DNA from: Takifugu bimaculatus
Lineage: Eukaryota > Chordata > Actinopteri > Tetraodontiformes > Tetraodontidae
DNA length: 64,000 bases
Reading direction: 5' to 3'
NCBI GenBank assembly: GCA_004026145.2
Contig: CP034975.1
Span: forward strand, 2,768,398 to 2,832,397
Within the stretch, counting starts at the first letter, position 1. Each line of letters opens with the position of its first letter. This document shows positions 22,914-32,870 of this stretch, piece by piece. Position numbers and translations under genes: made by a program. Below the pieces are notes generated by a model. It searched no databases. It saw nothing but the letters and a program-made list of their open reading frames with translations, and was not told the DNA's origin.

Positions 22914-23067
22914 CCCTTGCATCTATGAGGCCCCCCATTAAGACCATTTCCAATTATGGGTGCATGGATGGGTTGAAGATCCTGTGTGGAATAACACTAC
23001 CTTCCAACACTAACTTCTTTTTGGCACTAAACCCTAATCCCAACCCAAATAACTCCAATAAATTAAA

Positions 23068-23563
23068 GACGAGAGAGCTGAGCCGGAAGGCAAGGCTCTC
23101 GATTTACCAGTCGATCTACGTCCCAGTCCTCACCTATGGCCATCAATGCTGGGTGATGACCAAAAGAACGAGTTTCCTCCGCAGGGTGGCCGGGCTCAGC
23201 CTTAGAGATAGGGTGAGAAGCTCGGACATCCGGGAGGGGCTCGGAGTAGAACCGCTGCTCCTCCACATCGAGAGGAGTCAGTTGGGGTGGCTCGGGCATC
23301 TGGCTAGGATGCCTTCCGGACGCCTCCCTTTAGAGGTGTTCCGGACATGTCCCACCGGGAGGCGGCCTCGTGGCCGGCCCAGGACTAGGTGGAGAGATTA
23401 CATCTCTCGCCTGGCTTGGGAGCGGCTGGGGGTTCCCCCGGAAGAGCTGATGGAAGTGGCCGGGGAAAGGGCTGTCTGGGCATCCCTCCTGAAGCTGCTG
23501 CCCCCGCGACCCGGATCCGGATAAGCGGGAGAAAATGAAACGAAACGAAATTTTATCACATCA
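23068..23563 (+). mobile_element. 5'-truncated RTE-clade LINE fragment
   Basis: This is a 3' piece of the same LINE family as the full element next door. Its translation (RELSRKARLSIYQSIYVPVL, then GLSLRDRVRSSDIREGLG, then LLKLLPPRPGSG and stop) aligns throughout with the C-terminus of the neighbouring ORF, with clear divergence. Relative to that copy it lacks 27 bp in frame (nine codons, RSRVQAAEM). Its 3' end reads GGATAAGCGGGAGAAAATGAAACGAAACG, so its tail differs from the GGAT tail of the full copy. Homology starts near 23068, so it is 5'-truncated. This is typical of target-primed reverse transcription. It is non-autonomous. Confidence 0.9.
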
Positions 23564-23573
23564 GGCCCTTTCT
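23564..23573 (+). repeat. target-site duplication, left copy
   Basis: GGCCCTTTCT directly precedes the 5' end of the full LINE and is repeated exactly at 26923-26932 directly after its GGAT tail. The first two G could instead belong to the tail repeat, giving an 8-bp duplication. Confidence 0.85.
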
Positions 23574-26500
23574 CCCCTCCCTGGGCTGCCACCTTATCGT
23601 GGTGGAGGGGTTTGCGTGTCCCAATGATCCCAGGAGCTCCGTTGTCTGGGGCTATATGCCCCTGGTAGGGCCACCCATGGCAAACAGGTCCTAGGTGAGG
23701 GACCAGACAAAGCGTAGCCCAGGACCCCCTAATGATGTGGAACAACATTGGTGCCAAGTTTCCCTTGCCCGGATGCGGGTCACCGGGGCCCCCTCCTGGA
23801 GCCAGGCCTGGGGGTGGGGCACGTTGGCGAGCGCCTGGTGGCCGGACCTCTGCCCGTGGAGTCCGGCCGGGCGCAGCCCGAAGAGGCAACATGGGACCCC
23901 CTTCCCGTGGGCTCACCACCTGCAGGAGGGGCCAAGGGGGTCGGGTGCATTGTGTTTTGGGTAGCAGCCGGAGGCAGGGACCTTGGCGGTCTGATTCCTG
24001 GCTGCACAAACTGGCTCTAGGGACATGGAATGTCACCTCTCTGGTGGGAAAGGAGCCTGAGTTGGTGCGCGAGGTTGAGAAGTTCCGACTAGATATAGTT
24101 GGCCTCACCTCGACGCACGGCAAGGGCTCTGGAACCAGTCTTCTTGAGAGGGGTTGGACTCTCTACCACTCTGGAGTTGCCGATGGTGAGAGGCGACGAG
24201 TAGGGGTGGCAATTCTGGTTGCTCCCCGGCTCAGTGCCTGTGTATTGGAGTTTACCCCGGTGGATGAGAGGGTAGCCTCCCTTCGCCTTCGGGTGGGGGG
24301 ACGGATCCTGACTGTTGTTTGTGCCTATGGTCCAAACAGCAGTTCAGCGTATCCACCCTTTTTGGAGTCCTTAGAGGGAGTGCTGGAGAGTGCCCCTTCT
24401 GGGGACTCCCTCGTCCTCCTGGGTGACTTCAATGCTCACGTTGGCAATGACAGTGTGACCTGGAGAGGTGTGATTGGGAAGAACGGCCCCCCTGATCTGA
24501 ACCCGAGTGGTGTTTTGTTATTGGACTTCTGTGCTCGTCTCAGATTGTCCATAACGAACACCTTGTTCAGACATAAAGGCGTCCACATGTGCACTTGGCA
24601 CCAGGACGCCTTAGGCCGCCGATCGATGATCGACTTTGTGGTTGTGTCATCGGATTTGCGGCCGCATGTTCTGGACACTCGGGTGAAGAGAGGGGCGGAG
24701 CTGTCAACTGATCACCACCTGGTGGTGAGTTGGCTCCGATGGTGGGGAAGGATGCCGGACAGACCTGGCAGGCCCAAACGTGTTGTGAGGGTCTGCTGGG
24801 AACGCCTGGCAGAGTCCCCTGTCAGAAGGAGCTTCAACTCACGCCTCCGGGAGAGCTTTGACCATGTCCCGGGGGAGGCGGGGGACATTGAGTCCGAGTG
24901 GACCATGTTCCGTGCCTCCATTGTTGAGGCAGCTGACCGGTGCTGTGGCCGCAAGGTGGTTGGTGCCTGTCGTGGCGGCAATGCCCGAACCCGCTGGTGG
25001 ACACCAGCGGTGAGGGATGCCGTCAAGCTGAAGAAGGAGTCGTATCGGGCCTTACTGGCCTGTGGGACTCCTGAGGCAGCAGATGGGTACCGGCGTGCCA
25101 AGCGGAGTGCAGCTACGGCGGTTGCCGAGGCAAAGACTCGGGCATGGGAAGAGTTCGGTGAGGCCATGGAGAACGACTTTCGGACGGCCTCGAAAAGGTT
25201 CTGGACCACCATCCGGCGTCTGAGGAGGGGGAAGAAGTGCACTGTCAACACTGTGTATAGTGGTGATGGTGTGCTGCTGACCTCAACTCGGGATGTTGTG
25301 GATCGGTGGAAGGAATACTTCGAGGACCTCCTCAATCCCACCAACATGCCTTCCAGTGAGGAAGTAGGGCCCGGGGACCTGGAGATGGGCTCTCGTATCT
25401 CCGGGGCTGAAGTTGCCGAGGTAGTTAAAAAACTCCTCGGTGGCAAGGCCCCGGGGGTGGATGAGATCCGCCCAGAGTCCCTTAAGGCTCTGGATGTTGT
25501 AGGGCTGTCGTGGTTGACTCGACTCTGCAACATCGCGTGGACATCGGGGGCAGTGCCGCTGGATTGGCAGACCGGGGTGGTAGTCCCTCTTTTTAAGAAG
25601 GGGGACCGGAGGGTGTGTTCCAACTATAGGGGGATCACACTCCTCAGCCTCCCTGGTAAGGTCTATTCAGGGGTACTGGAGAGGATAGTCGAACCTCAGA
25701 TTCAGGAGGAGCAATGTGGTTTTCGTCCTGGGCGTGGAACAGTGGACCAGCTCTACACCCTCAGCAGGGTCTTCAAGGGTGCATGGGAGTTTGCCCAACC
25801 AGTCCACATGTGTTTTGTGGACTTGGAGAAAGCATTCGACCGTGTCCCTCGGGGGGTCCTGTGGGGGGTCCTCCGAGAGTATGGGGTGTCGGGCCCGCTG
25901 ATACGGGCTGTCCGCTCCCTGTACGATCGGTGTCAGAGTTTGGTCCGAATTGCTGGCAGTAAGTCGAACTCGTTTCCGGTGAGGGTTGGCCTCCGCCAGG
26001 GCTGCCCTTTGTCACCGATTCTGTTCATAATTTTTATGGACAGAATTTCTAGGTGCAGTCATGGTGTTGAGGGGATCCGGTTTGGTGACCTCAGGATCGC
26101 GTCTCTGCTTTTTGCGGATGATGTGGTCCTGTTGGCTTCATCGGCCCGTGACCTCCAACTATCACTGGATCGGTTCGCCGCCGCCTGTGAAGCGGCTGGG
26201 ATGAGAATCAGCACCTCCAAATCCGAGGCCATGGTTCTCGACCGGAAAAAGGTGGAGTGCCTTCTCCGGGTAAAGGAGGAGATCCTGCCCCAAGTGGAGG
26301 AGTTTAAGTACCTCGGGGTCTTGTTCACGAGTGGGGGAAGAATGGAGCGGGAGATCGACAGGCGGATCGGTGCGGCGTCCACAGTAATGCGGACTCTGCA
26401 CCGGTCCGTTGTGGTGAAGAGAGAGCTGAGCCAAAAGGCGAAGCTCTCGATTTACCGGTCGATCTTCGTTCCTACCCTCACCTATGGTCATGAGCTTTGG

Positions 26501-26922
26501 GTAATGACCGAAAGAACAAGATCACGGGTACAAGCGGCTGAAATGAGCTTCCTCCGTAGGGTGGCTGGGCTCTCCCTTAGAGATAGGGTGAGAAGCTCTG
26601 CCATCCGGGAGGAGCTCGGAGTAGAGTCGCTGCTCCTCCGCGTTGAGAGGAGCCAGATGGGGTGGCTTGGGCATCTAGTCAGGATGCCCCCTGGACGCCT
26701 CCCTGGTGAGGTGTTCAGGGCATGTCCCTCCGGTAAGAGACCCCCGGGGAGACCCAGGACACGTTGGAGAGACTATGTCTCTCGACTGGCCTGGGAACGC
26801 CTGGGGATCCCTCCGGATGAGCTGGAGGAGGTGGCTGGGGAGAGGGAAGTCTGGGCTTCTCTCCTTAGGCTGCTGCCCCCGCGACCCGACCCGGATAAGC
26901 GGCAGAGAATGGATGGATGGAT
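23574..26922 (+). mobile_element. near full-length RTE-clade (Rex3/Expander-like) LINE
   Basis: This is a 3.35-kb non-LTR retrotransposon with a 5' leader (starting near CCCTCCCTGGGCTGCC), one long frame with endonuclease and reverse transcriptase domains, almost no 3' UTR, and a short (GGAT)n tail. The 10-bp target-site duplication defines both ends. It is much more GC-rich than the surrounding DNA. The tail and single-ORF layout fit the teleost RTE-type elements called Rex3/Expander; the exact family name is inferred from memory. The intact frame and exact duplication indicate a recent insertion. It sits immediately beside an older truncated copy in the same orientation. Confidence 0.92.
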
Positions 26923-26935
26923 GGCCCTTTCTTAA
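23732..26935 (+). CDS. LINE polyprotein: AP-type endonuclease plus reverse transcriptase
   Basis: The open frame is 1067 codons. The first 90 or so residues are Pro/Gly/Arg-rich and may be leader rather than true protein, so the start is uncertain. The endonuclease domain runs from about residue 95 (GTWNVTSL, Asn100) through GDFN at 231-234 to STDHH (Asp327, His328). The usual metal-binding glutamate of the QE motif is not obvious; the segment reads VGLTSTHG. The reverse transcriptase has FVDLEKAFD (Asp697) and FADD (794-797), with NYRGITLL and LRQGCPLSP between expected motifs. A C-terminal region contains RVAGLSLRDRVRSS. It nicks target DNA and copies the element RNA into the chromosome. 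The stop TAA lies outside the element, beyond the right target duplication, apparently because of a one-base loss just before the native stop. Confidence 0.9.
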   Translation: MMWNNIGAKFPLPGCGSPGPPPGARPGGGARWRAPGGRTSARGVRPGAARRGNMGPPSRGLTTCRRGQGGRVHCVLGSSRRQGPWRSDSWLHKLALGTWNVTSLVGKEPELVREVEKFRLDIVGLTSTHGKGSGTSLLERGWTLYHSGVADGERRRVGVAILVAPRLSACVLEFTPVDERVASLRLRVGGRILTVVCAYGPNSSSAYPPFLESLEGVLESAPSGDSLVLLGDFNAHVGNDSVTWRGVIGKNGPPDLNPSGVLLLDFCARLRLSITNTLFRHKGVHMCTWHQDALGRRSMIDFVVVSSDLRPHVLDTRVKRGAELSTDHHLVVSWLRWWGRMPDRPGRPKRVVRVCWERLAESPVRRSFNSRLRESFDHVPGEAGDIESEWTMFRASIVEAADRCCGRKVVGACRGGNARTRWWTPAVRDAVKLKKESYRALLACGTPEAADGYRRAKRSAATAVAEAKTRAWEEFGEAMENDFRTASKRFWTTIRRLRRGKKCTVNTVYSGDGVLLTSTRDVVDRWKEYFEDLLNPTNMPSSEEVGPGDLEMGSRISGAEVAEVVKKLLGGKAPGVDEIRPESLKALDVVGLSWLTRLCNIAWTSGAVPLDWQTGVVVPLFKKGDRRVCSNYRGITLLSLPGKVYSGVLERIVEPQIQEEQCGFRPGRGTVDQLYTLSRVFKGAWEFAQPVHMCFVDLEKAFDRVPRGVLWGVLREYGVSGPLIRAVRSLYDRCQSLVRIAGSKSNSFPVRVGLRQGCPLSPILFIIFMDRISRCSHGVEGIRFGDLRIASLLFADDVVLLASSARDLQLSLDRFAAACEAAGMRISTSKSEAMVLDRKKVECLLRVKEEILPQVEEFKYLGVLFTSGGRMEREIDRRIGAASTVMRTLHRSVVVKRELSQKAKLSIYRSIFVPTLTYGHELWVMTERTRSRVQAAEMSFLRRVAGLSLRDRVRSSAIREELGVESLLLRVERSQMGWLGHLVRMPPGRLPGEVFRACPSGKRPPGRPRTRWRDYVSRLAWERLGIPPDELEEVAGEREVWASLLRLLPPRPDPDKRQRMDGWMALS
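26923..26932 (+). repeat. target-site duplication, right copy
   Basis: GGCCCTTTCT follows the ATGGATGGATGG tail and is an exact match to 23564-23573. Confidence 0.85.
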
Positions 26936-26949
26936 CCTTTTTGTAGGAG

Positions 26950-28150
26950 GTGTTTCATTGTCCAATGTTTAGGGTTAGGGGGTTTATAAGCAGGGGTTTG
27001 GGGTTCAATTCCAGGTGTGTTCGTGGAAAAAATATTGAGACAAATCATTTTCTATCTGTTAGGGCTAATGCTAAGGCAAGAAAATAACACAAAGGATGAG
27101 GGTGAGAGATTCAGGGCTGATGGCCCAACTGAGAAACACACGAGTCCACAAGGGGTCGCCTTTGGAAGAAATTGGATTAGGGATTGGGCTAGTTGGGTTG
27201 GGCTGGGGCTAGTTGGTTTGGGTATTGGTTGGCTTGGGGTTAGGGCTAATACTAGGACTGGACAATAACACTACTCTGTGTATTAGTAGAGGGATTAGAG
27301 GTTTAAATTGGTTGAGGTTAGGACTAGTGTCAAAGGAAATTATTAGGCTTAGGCTTGTTTAGGTAAGGGCTAATGCCAGGACTAGACAATAACATTATTG
27401 TTTATACTAGTTATATAATAATCATTTGGAGGTTTAAATTGCTCAGTAGTTGCTCCAAGGAGCATGTTTATCTTTATTTATTTGAAAGGGAACAATACAA
27501 TTTCATAACGCACATTATTTCCCATGGTTAAAAAAGGCAGAATTAGCCAAAAGGCTATTTTTTATCTGCATCTAGAATGCATATTCCTGTGCTTATGGCT
27601 TGGGAATGGGCGTGTAATCCACGTGTTTTTCTGGAAATATTTTTGAGAAATATCCCTCTTAGGGTTGGGCTAATGCTAGGGCAAGACAATAACAGAAGGC
27701 ATTAGGTGTTGGGTTAGGGAGAAAGAAAATGAATAGGGTCAGGGGTTGGGGTTAGGAGTTATAGGCCAATGACTCAGGGCTAATGGCCCAACTGAGCAAA
27801 ACACCCGAGTCCACAAGGGGCCACTATTGGAATGAATAGGGTTGGGGGTTGGGCTAGTTGGGTTGGGGCTAGCTGGGTTGCATTGGGGCTCTTTGGGGCA
27901 GGTGGGGTTGCGTTGGTGTTATTTGGGACTGGTTGGGTGGTGTTGGGGCTAGTTGGGTCGGGTTGGGGTCAGGGTTGGACTGAGTTGGGGTTGGGTTGGG
28001 TTGGGCTGGGGCTAGTTGGGTTGGGTTGGGGTCAGGGTTGGACTGAGTTGGGGTTGGGTTGGGTTGGGCTGGGGCTAGTTGGGTTGGGTTGGGGTCAGGG
28101 TTGGACTGAGTTGGGGTTGGGTTGGGCTGGGGCTAGTTGGGTTGCCGTGA
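26950..28150. repeat. G-rich repeat region with local duplication
   Basis: The plus strand is strongly G-rich, built on GGGTT, GGGTTA and GGGCTA words, including GGGTTAGGGGG near 26971. Two diverged copies of a longer unit are visible: about 27000-27190 and about 27600-27850. They share the words GGGCTAATGCTA, AATAACA, GGCCCAACTGAG and GAGTCCACAAGGGG in the same order, offset by roughly 600-660 bp. The region ends in the 63-bp tandem array. No gene is recognised. Confidence 0.75.
27944..28150. repeat. 63-bp minisatellite, three copies
   Basis: The marker GTCAGGGTTGGACTGAG recurs at 27968, 28031 and 28094, an exact 63-bp spacing. The last copy is shorter by one GGGTT. Because 63 is a multiple of three, the array makes a spurious repetitive Gly/Trp/Leu frame. 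The plus strand carries many closely spaced G triplets. Confidence 0.92.
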
Positions 28151-29539
28151 GGCTAATGTTTGACATAAAGGCTGCAAACTGGAACACAGGTGAACAAAAT
28201 ATAGGATTTTGGACATCAAAACTCACAAAACAACATGAGCACAGAGAAGCAGTTGTTTGGTGAGCCATCTTTTCCCCTTTAGGAAGTTTATGTAAAGGCT
28301 CTAAAAAACCCAAATCATCAATATGTGTGTCTCAAGTATCTGTAATTATCCCTGAAACAGTTACGTTTTCTGCATATTGAGCATTAATACGATAATCTTG
28401 AACAGGAGGCTAAAGTGCTTTGCTAAGTCTCACTAATTCAAACCTGCAGCCTCCTCATCAGCCTTTCTCCACAATCTTGTCCCTACTTTTCTCCTCAACA
28501 CTGTTTGATGGCTAATCCCCTCTTATGAACACAAAGTCACGACCAGACAGTCTCACATTCACTTTTTTCCTCACCCGAGGAACGACACTATTGGCTATCT
28601 CCCTGGCAGATTAAGGCCTTAGATTGCAGCACCATAAACAAGTACCTGATCAAAGCCCCCCGTCACGGATTATCTCCTTGAGAAAATATGGGCGGTAGAA
28701 TTGACACAGGTAAAGCTGCAAAAATGTCAAGGAAGCTTGTTTCTTTATTGAGTTTCAGTTCAATATCTGAAAAAAGGAGATGTTGGCATTTAGAAATAAA
28801 AAACAGGCGGATAGTAAAAAATATGCAAGTTTGTCACTCTACTAGATAATAAATCTCCTTGTGTTGACATTCTAAGTTCTGTTTGCAGTGTTTCTCTACA
28901 GCCCACACATCAGAACCCAGTGGCTGCCTAGCTTTTGCTTCTTCATAATCTTATTTTATATGCTCGTATAATAAATTACACGAGGTGGAAATGATCCATA
29001 ATCCAGCAGGTTTTCTGGTCCTTGTATCACAGCAGTGTAAATTGTGGTTATGTTGTCGGTAAGCCTCACATTCAGAGGAATCTTAAAATGATAAATAAAC
29101 AGAGATCTTTATCAGATTCAGTCGAATATGATGTAAATGTTATAACGCAACAGCCAAATATTCTGTGAGCTTCTGTCTATTGTATTAGCTTTCTAAACGC
29201 ACTACTATCAGAAATATAAGAGCAGTAATAGTAATTGTTTGATTTCAGTTATTTCTTGTCTTGAATCAGAAACATCCTGTTCTCTCACATCAGGTTGCAG
29301 GAAAATGTGGGGTTTTTTTTGTTTGGTTTTTAAAAAAAAGAAAAGAATGAAAGCTGCGTGTTACCTCAATTTTCTTCTGGAAGGAGTGCTTGAGGATTTA
29401 ATTGATGAATAGCAGCTATAACAGGGAAGTCTGTCCTTCAATTGAACTTTAATTCATATGTGCATCAATCATTTCTGCCCCTTTGTACAACATAATGGAT
29501 ACTCACGGCTTTGATTACTGGACGTTTTGTCCTTGTGAT

Positions 29540-29601
<62 letters not shown>

Positions 29602-29610
29602 TGAGTGTGT
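29540..29610. repeat. (GT)n microsatellite
   Basis: About 60 bp of pure GT are followed by GA-interrupted units. It is the longest pure GT tract in the window. Confidence 0.95.
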
Positions 29611-31169
29611 CTACAGGAGAAAAAAGGATTTTTCACAGAGAATGGTAAACAGGGAAAGTTCTCTCTCTCTCTCGCTCTCTCGTCCCTCTGTGTCCCTCCT
29701 CTGTCTCCATTATGAAGTAAACAGTAAACAAGGTCTCAGCTGTGCTCTTTGCACACCACACCACTCAAATATTGAATTTGTCGTCCTTCGAGCCGGCAAA
29801 CCAAAGCAACGTAAAAAGAACAGCAATAATTTAGGGGGAGAAACGTAGAGCGATACGAGAAGAGAGACAGAGTCACCTTAAAGATGATAACAGGACTCAC
29901 ACGTCAATGCCCATAATAATTCACAAACTGAATACCAATTGCCAGAGGCCAAAACTGATTGATTCTTGCCAGTATGCTACGCTTCTGCTTCAAGGCTACA
30001 CTGCAGCTAAAGCAGACCTCCCTGTCTTAGCCCCTCCCCAGAAATGTACCAGCATGTTTCCGGGTCAGAAATATGACTGGTTCATTCCTTCCTTACACAT
30101 TTCTGTTGACTGAAGGGCAAATTAAAGTCGGGACGTACAGAGAAGCACAAACACAGAAGCACAAAAGCTCAATATTGTCTGAGCTCAGGACAGCCTGCAT
30201 AAAGGTGACGAATTTTACAATCTGCAACTTAAACCTCCAGTAAATACCAATCAATTTTTGATTTTGTCTGCAAGTTCAGAGTGGCGGTGGGTTTAATTCA
30301 GGCCCTACCATGTTATGACTGAATCAACTTCACTCAAAAGTGAACTCAGACACTGAAAACCATTAAAACGCCTTAATTCATCTTTGCCAAACTGAATGTC
30401 TTGTTGTGTGACACCTTTATCTTGGGACCCATTTGATATAAGGATCATCTGTGGAATGAGTGATGGTGACGACTTGTCCGTGCCCCAGCAGGAGAGATGC
30501 TGTGTGTAATAACGGAACTGAGCAGCAAATGCTTTGTTTGCTCATAGAACCTGCAGGAACAAACTTACAGAAGGTTGGAGAGAAGAAAGAAAAGCAAGAA
30601 TCCAGAGGCTCGTCGTGAGCAGTAGACAGCATGTAAACTCAGTTTGGAAACAAATATACAAATATTGTTAATTCTCAGAAATAAAGTGAGATTTATTTGC
30701 TCGGAGCACTTCTGTTTGTCTCCATGACGAAAGAGTAAACTCAACCCCCCCTGCTGAATTTATGACTTGAATTATTTTTGGCAGATATTCCTAAAGACCA
30801 CTTCAAGTTGTTTTAATTTAAAGATCTCTTATTGAAATGAATGGAGCAGTTAGGCTCTTCTGACAGGTTAGATTTTACAGCATAATTACATTTCTTCTGG
30901 TCTGTGCTTGCAAATTTGTCTTGTTTTGAAGATAAATAGTTCAGAGCAACATAAGAACAGTGTGCTCGTGCTGACACAGCCTGGATCTGCTTGAATCGTA
31001 CTGAAGCCACAATTTAGCCACAGCTGCTGCATTTGGAGTCACCTCTATAGCCCTGGTTCTAAAGCCCCGCACATCTGTGGGGTCATTTACATCACCATGA
31101 AAATATAAGAACTGGGAGGAACCTGATTACACCCGGGGGTGGTGGGAGATCAGCCTGCAGGGGACTGGG

Positions 31170-31385
31170 ATGAGAAGTGAGTCCAGCCCTGGGAGGTGTT
31201 CTGGTAGCAGGAAGAGGCACCAGGATACCTTCAGAGCACTGCCGAGATACCCTTGAGCAAGGTACCGAACCCCCAAATGCTCACATGTGATGAGCTGGCG
31301 ACTCATTCAGGGGTGGATCCTGCCTTCACTCATAAGCAGCTGGGATGGGCTCCAGGCTTGGGGACACAGGGGTTTATGGGATAAA
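31170..31385 (+). repeat. L2-like or SINE-like dispersed repeat tail
   Basis: The words GCAAGGTACCGAACCCCCAA, GAGCTGGCGACTCATTCAGG, CCTGCCTTCACTCATAAGCA and GCTGGGATGGGCTCCAG occur in this order. They match a very common teleost repeat 3' end of the L2/CR1-type class, as I recall it. It is diverged and non-coding. Confidence 0.6.
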
Positions 31386-32776
31386 GCTGTCAAGCATTAA
31401 AATTTACATCCACTTTAGAATTGTAATAATCGGAAAGTCTCGCATTTAGTCCATTTATCATCTTTCTTTTGGAGTTGATGAATGAACGTAATGACGTTAC
31501 CTTCAAGCTTCCTCTTATCTTCAAAGCAGGCATTGTTGTCTTGTTGAAAGAGGTGACGCATGCAGTCTTAACGTTAGCCGTCCAAAGGAGGGAGATGAAA
31601 GTCCTGTTCAAATATAAACTGAGAAAAAAAACAATAATGTGCTGCTATTTTTAGGTTTACCGCTCATAAAGGGCAACGTTCCGCTACTTTATAGCAGGTT
31701 ATAATCAAAATAATCATCCAATAAAAGGCAACAGACTCCTCAGATAGCGTCCTCGTCCACTTGCTGGTAATTATTGGAACACTTTTACCCTAATTTGACC
31801 AAAACACAGAATTTAACATAAAATTAGGAAATGCATGAAATGACCAACAGATGGGGAATGAAGAAACTTCTGTCCTGCTTAAGTCAGAACCTGCTGTCAG
31901 ATTTAATGAGCACATCCATTTTATACCACGCCTGAATTAAAATGGCCAACCATGGCTCTAACCTCTGTTTTAAAATCAAATCAATCCAATTCCAGACTTT
32001 CCTCTTTGAACTTGTTGTGCAGGTAAAAGAAGGAGGGGGTCCACGTTTGTCTGTGGTCTCGGGCGGCCTTTTATATCTCCCCTCTCGGCAAGTGCGGAGG
32101 CACAGAAAAAGCCCATTAAGGCCTATCTTAATGAAGAGGGACAGGACACAATGGCGCTCTCCGAGAGCTGAGCGGTGATCAAAGAGGTAGATGAGATGTC
32201 CAGGCCCTCCACTCCTTCCCCAGTGGTTAAGTCTTTGGACTTCAGTCTTTGCCAATACAGCAGGACATGCTAATGAATGGCAAGAGAGCGCTGCAGGAAC
32301 CATCAATGTCCCAATTTCTCATTAGGACTGCTCCCACTGGTCTTCCATTAACGTGCTCCCCCTCCCGTTTCCAGCGCTTTGTTTGAGGCGTCTGTCCATG
32401 CCACAATAGGTATTGTTCCTTCCATAAAGTGTTGGAGTTCTTTTAAATGGAAAATAATAAGTAATTATATGGTTTAACTGACCTCCACAGTCAAAAAAGG
32501 CAGCTGAAGGTTTTTCACAGTTTGTTCTGATGGCACGTCTGTCAGGAAGATAAAGGCCTGTATCAAACATGTTAAAACCACTGAAAAGATGCAAAACTTC
32601 CCATAATGAGCATTCAGCATTATTGCACATTTTATAACTTTTTGCTAATTTTTATGAAGCAGAGAATTCACAAATACCAGGAAATCTTAAAACGAAAGCA
32701 AATAAAGAATCCAAATGTTAATGTGTGAAAGTCTGAAGGACGTGAGTGAGCTAATTTATTATTATAATTTAATAAC

Positions 32777-32870
32777 TGCTCAAGGGCACTTCCATACATA
32801 AACCACCGAGTCCCGGGACTAAACCAACGACCTTTGTGGCACTATGAACCACAAATGTAGAGGCAACGCC
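32777..32870. repeat. possible diverged dispersed repeat
   Basis: The words TGCTCAAGGGCACTTC and GGGACTAAACCAACGACCTT resemble a frequent teleost interspersed repeat. The match is short and diverged, so the assignment is weak. Confidence 0.35.

Larger units (their letters stand above)
16441..23067. other. intergenic: hairpin, TA repeat, no gene recognised
   Basis: No host coding gene is recognised. The stretch contains the long hairpin at 16994-17045, CA-rich patches near 18190 and 18430, the (TA)n tract at 21133-21236, and an 11-bp-arm inverted repeat at 22884-22913. Several short frames (for example a 99-codon frame starting at 17260) lack recognisable domains. The 18100-18400 stretch is AT-rich with few repeats and could be regulatory. 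Confidence 0.6.

Noticed and set aside
22925..23067. Upstream part of the 199-codon frame preceding the LINE fragment
   Set aside because: The first 47 codons show no similarity to the LINE protein; the frame is open by chance up to the truncation point.
24712..25623. 303-codon antisense frame (and 241-codon frame at 23398-24123)
   Set aside because: They run antisense to the LINE coding sequence; its GC-rich codons suppress stops on the opposite strand. No domains.
26953..26985. Interstitial telomere repeat
   Set aside because: There are only about two imperfect TTAGGG units within a generally G-rich repeat; this is not a telomeric array.
26985..27020. tRNA or SINE B-box (GGTTCAATTCC)
   Set aside because: No matching A-box or cloverleaf is found upstream; one short match is not enough.
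27832..28263. 143-codon Gly/Trp/Leu repeat frame
   Set aside because: It is a by-product of the 63-bp tandem repeat, whose unit is a multiple of three.
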